DNA from: RGDT01 sp964630925
GTDB taxonomy: Bacteria > Planctomycetota > Planctomycetia > Gemmatales > Gemmataceae
Assembly (NCBI GenBank): GCA_964630925.1
Contig: CAZVZK010000046.1
Span: forward strand, 1 to 64,000
Length of the DNA: 64,000 nt
Direction: 5' to 3'
The notes below the pieces were generated by a model. That model searched no databases and was not told the DNA's origin. It saw nothing but the letters and a program-made list of their open reading frames with translations. Each line of letters begins with the position of its first letter. The stretch's first letter is position 1. A program made the position numbers and the translations under genes. Below are positions 15,801 through 22,722 of this stretch, in pieces.

Positions 15801-18220
15801 AGGCGCCGGAGGGCTTCGTCGTGCGGTCCACGTTGGACGGGAAGGCCGTCGCGCCGGTGATCCAGGGGCACCCGCTGGGCGCGTCGTTCAGCGCCTCCGG
15901 GCGTCACCTGCTGGTGACGTTCGAGAAGCCGAAGCGGGTGCGCATGTACGACCTCGACGGCAAGCGGGCGGGCGAGCCGATCCCGATCGGGGTCGAGAAG
16001 TCCGGGGTCGTGGACATGCTGGCCGACGCCGCGGTCTCGCCCGACGGCAGGCGTGCCGTGCTGGTGCGCATCGCCGGGCGCGAGGCGGAGGACATCCGCA
16101 CATTCCGCAGCCAGCCGGTGATCGAGCTGTGGGACACCATCAACGGCGAGCGGGTGGCCACGCTGCGCCTGCCGCGCCGCGACGGCAAGGCGGTCATGGT
16201 CAAGAACGTCGGCTTCGCGCCGGACGGGAAGCGGATCGTGGCGGTCCTCGGCGAGGCCGTCCGCGACGACACGCCCGGCGGCGTCGGGATCAAGCTGCCG
16301 GGGCGGTTCTTCGTGGAGGTCTGGGACGAGGGCGGGGCGCGCCTGCCGGCGCCGCCGCTGGCGGGCGGCATGCAGCAGCAGCACTTCCACCTCTACTTCC
16401 TGGGGCAGATGGCCCGGCAGCAGCGGTTCCTGGCGTTCTCGCCGGACGGGGAGCGCCTGGCGGTGTCGTTCGGCGGGGCCCGGGGCCTGCTCTCGGGGCT
16501 GGCCCCCAAGGCCCCCTCCGCGGAGCTGCTGCACGAGGGCACCGTCGGGCTGGTGGCGTTCAGCGCGGACGGCAAGCTGGTGCTGACCGCCAGCGACGAC
16601 CAGACGGCCCGGCTGTGGGACGCGGCGACGGGCGTGCCGGCCGGGCCGCCGCTGAATCACGGCGTGCCGGTCAAGTACGCGGCGTTCGGCCCCGGCGGGC
16701 TGGTGGCGACGGTAGGCGGGGACGGCACGGTGCGCGTCTGGGATGCGGCCACGGCGTCGCCGCTGACGCCGCTGTTCCGCCCGCCGGGGGCGAAACACGC
16801 CTCGCTCGACCACGAGACGGTGCAGGCGGCGTTCAGCGCCGATGGGCGTCGGTTGATGCTGGCGGCCAGCGGGCGGATCTGGTGGCACGACCTGTCGCCG
16901 GACGGGCGTCCGGCGGAGGAGCTGCTGCGGCTCGCCGAGCTGCTCGCCGGCAGGCGCATCGAGGCGGCGGGGGCGTCGTTGACGCCGCTGACGGCGGCGG
17001 CGCTGCGTGAGCGGTGGGAGGGGTTGACGGCCGGGGGGGCCGACGCGCCGGGCGTGGGGCGGATGCGGCGCGACGACCTGCTGGTGTGGCACCGCGGGCA
17101 GGCGCGTCTGGCGGCGGCGGAGGGCGAGTGGACGGCGGCGGCGCACCACTGGGGGCACCTGGCGCGGGCGAAGCCGGGTGACGGCGAGGCGTGGCGCGGG
17201 CGCGGGCAGGCGCACCTGGCGCTGGGGCTGCCGGCGCGGGCGGCGATGGACTTCCGGCGGGCGACGAAGGCGGACCGCGAGGACGCGGAGGCGTGGCACG
17301 GCGGGGGGCGGGCGTTGGCGGCGCTGGGGCTGCACGCCGACGCGGTGGCCGACTTCAGCCGGGCCATCGAGCTGGGCCGCAAGATGGAGGTGCTGGAGGA
17401 CCGTGCCGACTCGTACGCCGAACAGGAGATGTGGGCCGAGGCGGCGATCGACCTGATGGCGCTGACGCAGGACAGCTTGAAGGACCCGCGGGGCGGGGTG
17501 GGCGGGACGCCGCGGCTGGTGTACAAGGCGGGCTTGCTCTCCGCGCTCATCGCCGCGATGCCTGAGGCGGCGCGTTTCCCGGACATCAACAAGGGGTATC
17601 TGGCGGCGTGCGTGTGGTTCGCGCATCGGTTCTGGAAGGAGCCGTCGGCGGCGCGGGCGCGGCAGCTGGCTTGGATCTGCGGGATGGCGCAGGGGGAGAA
17701 GGGGTTCATCACGGCGCTGGCGACGTACCCGAGGGAGGTGAAGATGCCGCAGGAGGTGGCGCTGGCCTGGTTCCGCGGGGTGAACGAGGGGGTGCGGGGC
17801 TTCCGGTTCGAGAAGAAGGACGAGGTGCGGCTCGAGGGCGAGGACGGCATCGGGGGGGCGGCCTACTGCCCGCTGACGGCGGGGGCCATGATGGGGCTGC
17901 GGATGGGGTATCCGAAGTCGGTGGTTGACATCCTGACCCTGAACCCGCCGCGTATCCGGGCTCAGGTGCTGAAGATCGCGGGCAAGGGGGACCTCTCGGC
18001 GCTGCCCGCCCCGACGCGTCGCTCCCTGGGGCTGGACGGCACGCCGTGGAACGACCTGCTGATGGCGCTGGCGCTGGCCAAGTTGGGGCGGAAGGAGGAG
18101 GCCGAGAAGGCGTACGAGTCCGCCGTCAAGCGGATCGAGGGCGACAGGTGGCCGTGGCCGGAGCGTCTGGAGCTGAAGATGCTGCGCATCGAGGCGGAGG
18201 CGGCGCTGGGGAAGAAGTGA
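12887..18220 (+). CDS. Giant Ser/Thr protein kinase with zinc-binding N-terminus, transmembrane segment, WD40 and TPR repeats
   Basis: 1777 residues. Order of parts: a Cys4 zinc ribbon (CRVC...CPSC, residues 6-26); a zf-HC2/anti-sigma-like motif (HVERCAACQ, about 63); a Hanks-type kinase domain from about 120 (ELGRGGMGVVYLAR; HRDLKPANVLL near 240; DFGLAKK near 259; APEQA). One membrane helix is at about 404-427, followed by a highly charged Lys/Glu coiled coil to about 530. WD40-like repeats span about 575-1350, TPR units about 1418-1530, and the C-terminal part is unassigned. Kinase and coiled-coil sides of the helix are topologically separated; the usual reading is a cytoplasmic kinase with an extracytoplasmic sensor. 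Such kinases are expanded in planctomycetes. Its substrate is unknown. Confidence 0.95.
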   Translation: MKSSPCRVCNAPLDDTALSCPSCGTAHDITTDHGCPAPAVLARRLADALADAEASLVDAHVERCAACQMVLEGLVAAPESEKTGPPSAGFLDELKRTPLVSSPEALPRAHEGGAVSVPGHEVVKELGRGGMGVVYLARQTRLGRLVALKMILAGSHAGEAELARFRTEGEAIARLQHPNIVQVHEVGDHDGKPYFSLEYCPGGSLADRLAAGPPEVEQAARWVETLARAMQAAHAANVIHRDLKPANVLLGADGAPKITDFGLAKKLDDAGQTHTGAIMGTPSYMAPEQAEGKKDIGPLADVYALGAILYACLTGRPPFQAATSFDTIMQVVADDPIPPSRLRAAVPRDLETVCLKCLHKDPAKRYASALDLADDLRRFLDGEPIKARPVGPLERAWRWCRRNRAVASSLAALFLVLLGAAVISSSLAAVARSEKGRADEKADLAEKNEKNAKKSAEEEKKSAALAKEKAEEAKVQAALARANEEKERRAAALAKRSEEKAYQERKRADAARRDEEAARREAEDRLVALHVATALRLVDEGDLLGALPWLAEALRRERDPARAGRHRVRFASVLRRCPRLVGLWTENVYEATPSPDGRHIAARSVGDGFTSLAMIDAFSGKELYPPLRMPMRAAVKFSPDGARFLTIEDYLPRQVTIQLRDTLTGRTAGPALSSPSLEVNTTFTPDGKRLLTIHITGEIQRNLRLWDLATGGDVTPDELRRHRPQMFMRALDGDVIATVWDATDPATFKARAWALSQGEPLGDVVRPERDPAERPERFAGAAATDGSRFMIGLGKVGTVFEMTPRGPARLPFTLRTAEEITHSHMFLGGARLATVTAGGTQWWDARTGKLLRTWRRGREGDQEVEFSDDGRLVLFHDKATDSGGERTRVWDWQADEPASPVMRHAAALYARAFLPDSRRLMTLHRSPGDLSRGELLLWDLSPSAPRAMDFKCWTDRIGRACLSADGSRVVCEAPEGFVVRSTLDGKAVAPVIQGHPLGASFSASGRHLLVTFEKPKRVRMYDLDGKRAGEPIPIGVEKSGVVDMLADAAVSPDGRRAVLVRIAGREAEDIRTFRSQPVIELWDTINGERVATLRLPRRDGKAVMVKNVGFAPDGKRIVAVLGEAVRDDTPGGVGIKLPGRFFVEVWDEGGARLPAPPLAGGMQQQHFHLYFLGQMARQQRFLAFSPDGERLAVSFGGARGLLSGLAPKAPSAELLHEGTVGLVAFSADGKLVLTASDDQTARLWDAATGVPAGPPLNHGVPVKYAAFGPGGLVATVGGDGTVRVWDAATASPLTPLFRPPGAKHASLDHETVQAAFSADGRRLMLAASGRIWWHDLSPDGRPAEELLRLAELLAGRRIEAAGASLTPLTAAALRERWEGLTAGGADAPGVGRMRRDDLLVWHRGQARLAAAEGEWTAAAHHWGHLARAKPGDGEAWRGRGQAHLALGLPARAAMDFRRATKADREDAEAWHGGGRALAALGLHADAVADFSRAIELGRKMEVLEDRADSYAEQEMWAEAAIDLMALTQDSLKDPRGGVGGTPRLVYKAGLLSALIAAMPEAARFPDINKGYLAACVWFAHRFWKEPSAARARQLAWICGMAQGEKGFITALATYPREVKMPQEVALAWFRGVNEGVRGFRFEKKDEVRLEGEDGIGGAAYCPLTAGAMMGLRMGYPKSVVDILTLNPPRIRAQVLKIAGKGDLSALPAPTRRSLGLDGTPWNDLLMALALAKLGRKEEAEKAYESAVKRIEGDRWPWPERLELKMLRIEAEAALGKK

Positions 18221-18244
18221 GGCTCGCCGGGCTCGTCCGAGGCG

Positions 18245-18532
18245 TCAGCCGGGGAACAGCGACTTGTTCGCCATGACGGGGTTCCACGGGCGGATCGTCC
18301 ACCGCACGAAGACGCCAGCGGCGTGGAACGGGTCGGCCTGCAACAGCGCCTCCGCCTGCTCGGGCGTGTCGGCCTCGTAGATGATCAGCGCGCCCCAGCC
18401 GTCGGTGAACGGCCCGGTGGCCGCGAGCTGGCCCTTGGCGAGCAGCTCCGCCAGGTAGGCGCGATGCGTCGGGCGGATCGACTGAATCTTCTCCGCGTCG
18501 GTGATGTACTCGATGACGGCGGCGTACCTCAT
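18245..18532 (-). CDS. YCII-related (YciI-like) protein
   Basis: 95 residues from the ATG at 18530-18532, which overlaps the upstream gene by 4 bp. The compact alpha/beta dimeric ferredoxin-like fold of the YCII family is suggested by RPTHRAYLAELLAKGQL, ATGPFTDGWGALIIYEA, the ADDPF-like segment QADPFHAAGVF and the C-terminal RPWNPVM. Some family members are enzymes (chloromuconolactone dehalogenase-like), but most have no known reaction. It is coupled to a DUF6580-like membrane protein. Confidence 0.88.
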   Translation of the reverse strand: MRYAAVIEYITDAEKIQSIRPTHRAYLAELLAKGQLAATGPFTDGWGALIIYEADTPEQAEALLQADPFHAAGVFVRWTIRPWNPVMANKSLFPG

Positions 18533-19140
18533 GCCGGCTGCCCCTCCGCACGCGGTGCGGGCAGGGCGGCGGTCAGCAATTCGTAGACGCCGAAGATGTA
18601 GAGGGTGAACAGCAGATCCCCCTGGAGCGTGCCGCGGAAGAACGGCAGGGCGTCGCGGTAGCTGTGCGCGAGGCCGGCGAGGCCGGGGGAGTAGCGCCCG
18701 TCGAGGTTGACCAGCCAGGAGCCGGCGTTGGTGACGAGGAAGAACATCACCGAGCCGCCCAGTGCGCCGAGGAGGGCGCCGGGCAGGGCGAGGGGGCCGG
18801 GGAAGAGGCGGGCGACGACATGGCCGATCAGGAAGTAGCCGACGAAGCAGAGGTACACGAAGGGCGTCGCCCAGGTGAACGACGGCCAGCCGATGGCCGC
18901 CAGCGGGCTGATGAGCAGCAGGTCGGCGGCGAGGGTGGAGGCGAGGGGGATGGCGACGGCCCAGGGGGAGCGCAGGCGCGTGCCGGCGAAGAGCGCGAGG
19001 GCGCCGACGGGCATCATGTGCCACATCGAGTCGCGTGGCACGAAGTAATAGGGGGCGATGCGGAACAGCACCGCCAGCACGGCCACGCCCAGGGCGATGG
19101 CCCAGGCGAGGCGGTCCTCGTTGCGGCGTGCGTCGGTCAT
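18529..19140 (-). CDS. DUF6580-like integral membrane protein
   Basis: 203 residues with five or six hydrophobic helices. It starts RIAPYYFVPRDSMWHMMPVGALALFAGTRLR-like (key part MWHMMPVGALALFAG) and continues with a WATPFVYLCFVGYFLIG helix and a FLVTNAGSW motif. These resemble the DUF6580 family, whose members look like small transporter or substrate-binding membrane components; I am moderately sure of the family and not of a function. It is cotranscribed with the YCII gene through an ATGA overlap. Confidence 0.75.
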   Translation of the reverse strand: MTDARRNEDRLAWAIALGVAVLAVLFRIAPYYFVPRDSMWHMMPVGALALFAGTRLRSPWAVAIPLASTLAADLLLISPLAAIGWPSFTWATPFVYLCFVGYFLIGHVVARLFPGPLALPGALLGALGGSVMFFLVTNAGSWLVNLDGRYSPGLAGLAHSYRDALPFFRGTLQGDLLFTLYIFGVYELLTAALPAPRAEGQPA

Positions 19141-19278
19141 GTCGGCCTCTGCGCGTCATCGGTGCGGCGAGAGGTTCATCCTACCCGGCGGCGAGGCGCG
19201 GGGCAAGGCGGCGGCAAATGCCCTTGCCCCGCCGTCCCGCCGTGGGGTACACCTTGCGTCGGCCCCGTGGAGCCCGCC
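19141..19278. promoter_or_regulatory. Divergent intergenic region
   Basis: These 138 bp lie between the DUF6580-like gene (minus) and the lipoprotein gene (plus) and must carry both promoters. It contains CGGCAAATGCCCTTGCC and a GGCAAGG...CCTTGCC type inverted repeat around 19201-19229. No clear sigma-70 boxes are visible. Confidence 0.35.
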
Positions 19279-20127
19279 GTGCGCACCCTCCTGATCACCG
19301 CCGCCCTGGCCGCCCTCACCGGCTGCGACGAGCCCACGCCCAGGCCCGCCGAGCCCCCGCCGCCGGACAAGACCGGGCAGGCGTTCGACCCCGCGCGCGC
19401 CGGCGACATCGAGGGCCGCGTCACCTGGCGAGGCCCGACCCCCGACGTGCCGCCGTTCCGCAGCGTGGAGTTCGTCAACGAGCTGGTGGTCGGCCCCGAC
19501 AACCGGTCCGGCCTCTTCCCCAACCCGCACGCCCCACGCGTCAACGGCGGCGCCCTCGCCGGCGCCCTCATCGAATTGCGTGGCGTCGATCCGCGCGAGG
19601 GCCGCCCCTGGGATCTGCCGCCCGTCACCGCCACGGTGTCCGGCAACAGGCTCTCGCTGCGCCAGTGGGATCTCGCCGGCCTCATCGCCGTCGTCCGCGC
19701 CGGGGACGAGATCACGCTGGCGTCTTCCGAGAAGCACATCCACACGCTGCAAGGACGCGGGGCGGCCCACGTCGGCCTGGCGCTGCCGGCCGGCTCGTCG
19801 CGGCGCTGGCGTTTCGACAAGCCCGGCCTCGTGGAGCTGCGCTCCGGCCTGGGCTTCTTCTGGATGCGTGGGCACGTCCTGGTGAGCGAACACCCCTACG
19901 CCGCGGTCAGCGCCGCCGACGGCACGTTCCGCCTGCCGCGCGTGCCGGAGGGCGAGTACGACCTCGTCGTGCGGCACCCGTCGTGGCGTGTCGAGTCCAT
20001 CGAACGCAACGTGGACAACCTGCGCACGTCGCAGGTGCTATTCGCGCCGTGGCTGGAGTCGGCGGCCAGGGTACGCGTGGAGGCGGGCAAGGCGACGAAG
20101 GTGCCGGTGACGCTCGGGCCGGGGTGA
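19279..20127 (+). CDS. Secreted lipoprotein with cupredoxin/carboxypeptidase-regulatory-like domains
   Basis: 282 residues from a GTG at 19279; a second in-frame GTG at 19267 is possible. The start was chosen because VRTLLITAALAALTGC is a clean lipoprotein signal with lipobox Cys16. The body has EGRVTWRGPTPD followed by a beta-rich domain with SSEKHIHTLQGRG and FFWMRGHVLVSEHPYAAV; the spaced His residues and Met resemble copper-binding cupredoxin-like proteins. The C-terminal part (AADGTFRLPRVPEGEYDLVVRHPSW) is typical of carboxypeptidase regulatory-like domains. Function unknown; it could bind metal or surface ligands. Confidence 0.75.
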   Translation: MRTLLITAALAALTGCDEPTPRPAEPPPPDKTGQAFDPARAGDIEGRVTWRGPTPDVPPFRSVEFVNELVVGPDNRSGLFPNPHAPRVNGGALAGALIELRGVDPREGRPWDLPPVTATVSGNRLSLRQWDLAGLIAVVRAGDEITLASSEKHIHTLQGRGAAHVGLALPAGSSRRWRFDKPGLVELRSGLGFFWMRGHVLVSEHPYAAVSAADGTFRLPRVPEGEYDLVVRHPSWRVESIERNVDNLRTSQVLFAPWLESAARVRVEAGKATKVPVTLGPG

Positions 20128-20143
20128 GCCGGGCGGGAATGGC

Positions 20144-20204
20144 GCTACTCGCCGGCGGCCACGGCGGATACACTCGCCGTATCCCGCCTAACCGCTCTCC
20201 CCCG
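20144..20204 (+). promoter_or_regulatory. Conserved upstream element shared with 30309-30368
   Basis: GCTACTCGCC, a spacer, GGCGGATACACTCGCC, a G, TATCCCGCC and CCGCTCTCCCC occur in the same order and spacing upstream of the gene at 30400. The element ends 8 bp before the ATG at 20213. Two near-identical copies before unrelated genes suggest a shared promoter or operator. Confidence 0.6.
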
Positions 20205-20212
20205 GTGGCCCC

Positions 20213-22447
20213 ATGAACGCGCTCCTCCTGCTCCTCCTCCACGCCGCCCCCGACACGCTGCCCGACACTAGGCCTCTGACGATGAAGGGCGACATCGCCG
20301 AGCAGCTCGTCGCCGGCGTCGATCGCTTCCTGCTCAAGCAGATCGATCAGGCGGCCAAGGACCGCGAGAAGAGGTGGAAGCGCGACCCGTCGTCGCCGGA
20401 AGCCTATTCGAAGTCGATGCAGCCCTACCGCGAGAAGCTCGCCCACATCCTCGGCGTCCGCGACAAGCGCCACCCGGCGGCGGCCCCGGACCTGGTGGCG
20501 ACGGTGGATCAGCCGGCGCTGGTGGGCAAGGGCAAGACCTACGACATCCACGCCGTCCGCTGGAAGGCGTTCGGCGATGTTCACGGCGAGGGCCTGCTCC
20601 TGACGCCCCGCGGCAAGAAGCCGCTGGCGAGCATCGTCGCCATCCCCGACGCCGACGTGACGCCCGAGCAGCTCTGCGGGCTGATGCCCGGCGTGAAGCC
20701 CGAGGCGCAGTACGCGCGCCGCCTGGCCGAGTCCGGTTGCCGGGTGGTCGTGCCGACGCTCATCAGCCGCGAGTACAAGGCGCGGCGTAGCGCGAAGATG
20801 ACCAACCGCGAGTACATCTACCGCAGCGCCTTCGAGCTGGGCCGGCACCTCATCGGCTACGAGCTGCAGAAGGTGTTCGCCGCAATCGACTGGTTCGAGA
20901 AGGAGAAGGGCGAGAAGATCGGCGTCATCGGCTGGGGGGAGGGCGGCATGCTCGCCCTGTACGCGGCGGCGCTGGACACGCGGATCGACGTCACTGCGGT
21001 GGCCGGTTACTTCGGCTCGCGGCAGCCGGCCTGGGAGCAACCGCTTGATCGGAATGTCTTCGGCCTGCTGGAGTACTTCGGCCACGAGCAGCTCGCGGCC
21101 ATGCTCGTCACCCGTCACTTCGTGTTCATCCGCGTTGACGGCCCCGCGGTCACTCTGCCGAGCGAGGGCGGCGCGCCGGCGAAACTGGAGAACGAGATCA
21201 AGGGGGAAATCGACGCCTGGATTGCGGCGAGTCGGGTTCGAGCCGCGCTCAAGACCGACGCGAAGTGGCTGGCCCATGAGGGCTGGGAGGATGGGATCAA
21301 GCACATCGTGGGGGCGATGGAGCCGGGGGTGGCCCCCGAACACCTCCGCAAGTCCTTCGACCCCGCCACACGCCAGGCGCGGCAGCTCCACGAGCTGGAC
21401 CGCCACAACCAAGCCGTGCTCGAAGACGCCCACAACGTCCGCCGTGACTTCATGCCCATCGCCGACCAGTTCGGCAGGCCCGACGACAAGAAGAAGCTCG
21501 ATACTACCTCCGTCGCCGCCTACGAGAAGTCGGTCGAACGCTACCGCGAGATCTTCGCCACCGAGGTCATCGGACGCTTCGACCTCAAGATGCTCCCCGC
21601 CAACGCCCGCACACGCAAGATGGAAGAGCACGACAAGTACACCATCTATCAGGTGGTCCTCGACGTCTACGAGGACGTGATCGCCTACGGCCTGCTCATC
21701 CTGCCGAACGACCTCAAGAAGGACGAGAAACGCCCCGTCGTCGTGTGCCAGCACGGGCTGGAGGGCCGGCCCGAGGACTGCATCAACGAGAAGAAGGGGT
21801 TCGCCGCCTACAAGGCGTTCGCGACAAAGCTCGCCGAGCGCGGCTTCATCACCTTCGCGCCGCAGAACCTGTACATCGGACGCGACAAGTTCCGCACGCT
21901 GCAGCGCAAGGCCAACCTCATCAAGAAGACGCTGTTCTCCGTCATCGTCCCGCAGCACCAGCAGATCACCGACTGGCTTGCGACGCTCCCCAACGTCGAT
22001 GCCAAGCGCATCGGGTTCTACGGCCTGAGCTACGGCGGCAAGACGGCGATGCGCGTGCCGCCGCTGGTGAAGAACTACTGCCTGTCCATCTGCTCCGCCG
22101 ACTTCAACGACTGGGTGTGGAAGAACGCATCGACGAAGGACCGCTACAGCTACGTGTGGACGGGCGAGTACGAGATCTTCGAGTGGGACCTGGGCAGCAC
22201 CTTCAACTACGCCGAGATGGCCGCCCTCATCGCCCCGCGCCCCTTCATGGTCGAACGCGGCCATTACGACGGCGTCGGCCCCGACGAGCGCGTCGCCCTG
22301 GAGTTCGCCAAGGTGCGGCACCTGTATCAGGCGAAGTTGAAACTCAAGGACCGCGCCGAGATCGAGTGGTTCGACGGGCCGCACACGATCAACGGCAAGG
22401 GGACGTTCGACTTCCTGCACAAGCACCTGAAGTGGGAGAAGAAGTGA
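20213..22447 (+). CDS. Double-domain alpha/beta hydrolase (dienelactone hydrolase/acetyl xylan esterase-like)
   Basis: 744 residues with an N-terminal signal-like segment, so probably secreted. Two alpha/beta-hydrolase halves are visible. The C-terminal half carries a normal nucleophile elbow GLSYGG (about residue 605), with a candidate catalytic His in the C-terminal DGPHTINGKG. The N-terminal half has GWGEGG at the equivalent place (about residue 243), where Glu replaces the Ser, so it is probably not catalytic by itself. The preceding CQHGLEGRPEDC is the usual oxyanion-region signature. Substrate unknown; esterase on plant or algal polymers is a guess. The conserved element at 20144-20204 lies just upstream. 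Confidence 0.85.
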   Translation: MNALLLLLLHAAPDTLPDTRPLTMKGDIAEQLVAGVDRFLLKQIDQAAKDREKRWKRDPSSPEAYSKSMQPYREKLAHILGVRDKRHPAAAPDLVATVDQPALVGKGKTYDIHAVRWKAFGDVHGEGLLLTPRGKKPLASIVAIPDADVTPEQLCGLMPGVKPEAQYARRLAESGCRVVVPTLISREYKARRSAKMTNREYIYRSAFELGRHLIGYELQKVFAAIDWFEKEKGEKIGVIGWGEGGMLALYAAALDTRIDVTAVAGYFGSRQPAWEQPLDRNVFGLLEYFGHEQLAAMLVTRHFVFIRVDGPAVTLPSEGGAPAKLENEIKGEIDAWIAASRVRAALKTDAKWLAHEGWEDGIKHIVGAMEPGVAPEHLRKSFDPATRQARQLHELDRHNQAVLEDAHNVRRDFMPIADQFGRPDDKKKLDTTSVAAYEKSVERYREIFATEVIGRFDLKMLPANARTRKMEEHDKYTIYQVVLDVYEDVIAYGLLILPNDLKKDEKRPVVVCQHGLEGRPEDCINEKKGFAAYKAFATKLAERGFITFAPQNLYIGRDKFRTLQRKANLIKKTLFSVIVPQHQQITDWLATLPNVDAKRIGFYGLSYGGKTAMRVPPLVKNYCLSICSADFNDWVWKNASTKDRYSYVWTGEYEIFEWDLGSTFNYAEMAALIAPRPFMVERGHYDGVGPDERVALEFAKVRHLYQAKLKLKDRAEIEWFDGPHTINGKGTFDFLHKHLKWEKK

Positions 22448-22722
22448 TGCGGCTCAACAGCCCGCCGACGGGCCAGTGCCCCCGGATGGAGTCGCATGGA
22501 CGCCGATCAGTGAAGGGAACGGACCGGGGAAACGGATGGAGGTGAATGGACGCCCTTCAGTGAAGGAAACGAACGAGGGAAACGAACTTTCCCGACACAA
22601 AGTCAAGCTACAGAGCGACTTGAGGAAGTTCGTTTCCCTGACCCCCTCACACCCCCCCCACGCCACGGCAAGGACGGCGAGGGCGCGTCTGGGTCATGCG
22701 CCCCCGCCGACCCCCCTCCGAC
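22448..22722. other. Convergent intergenic region with imperfect direct repeats and a long hairpin
   Basis: These 275 bp lie between the 3' ends of a plus and a minus gene. Two imperfect copies of a unit of about 48 bp (ATGGACGCC..TCAGTGAAGG.AACG) lie at about 22494-22590. They are followed by a 14-bp perfect inverted repeat enclosing a smaller one. No reading frame looks real. Confidence 0.6.
22576..22639. terminator. Candidate bidirectional terminator hairpin
   Basis: AGGGAAACGAACTT (22576-22589) pairs perfectly with AAGTTCGTTTCCCT (22626-22639). The 36-nt loop contains an inner AAGTC/GACTT stem. The position between converging genes fits a bidirectional terminator, but the loop is long and there is no U-run, so it could instead be a structured RNA or a mobile-element remnant. 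Confidence 0.4.

Noticed and set aside
12449..17626. 1725-residue open frame on the minus strand over the giant kinase gene
   Set aside because: GC-rich codon bias on the plus strand keeps this antisense frame open; it reads as Arg/Gly/Pro/His-rich sequence without domains, while the plus frame has clear kinase, WD40 and TPR parts.
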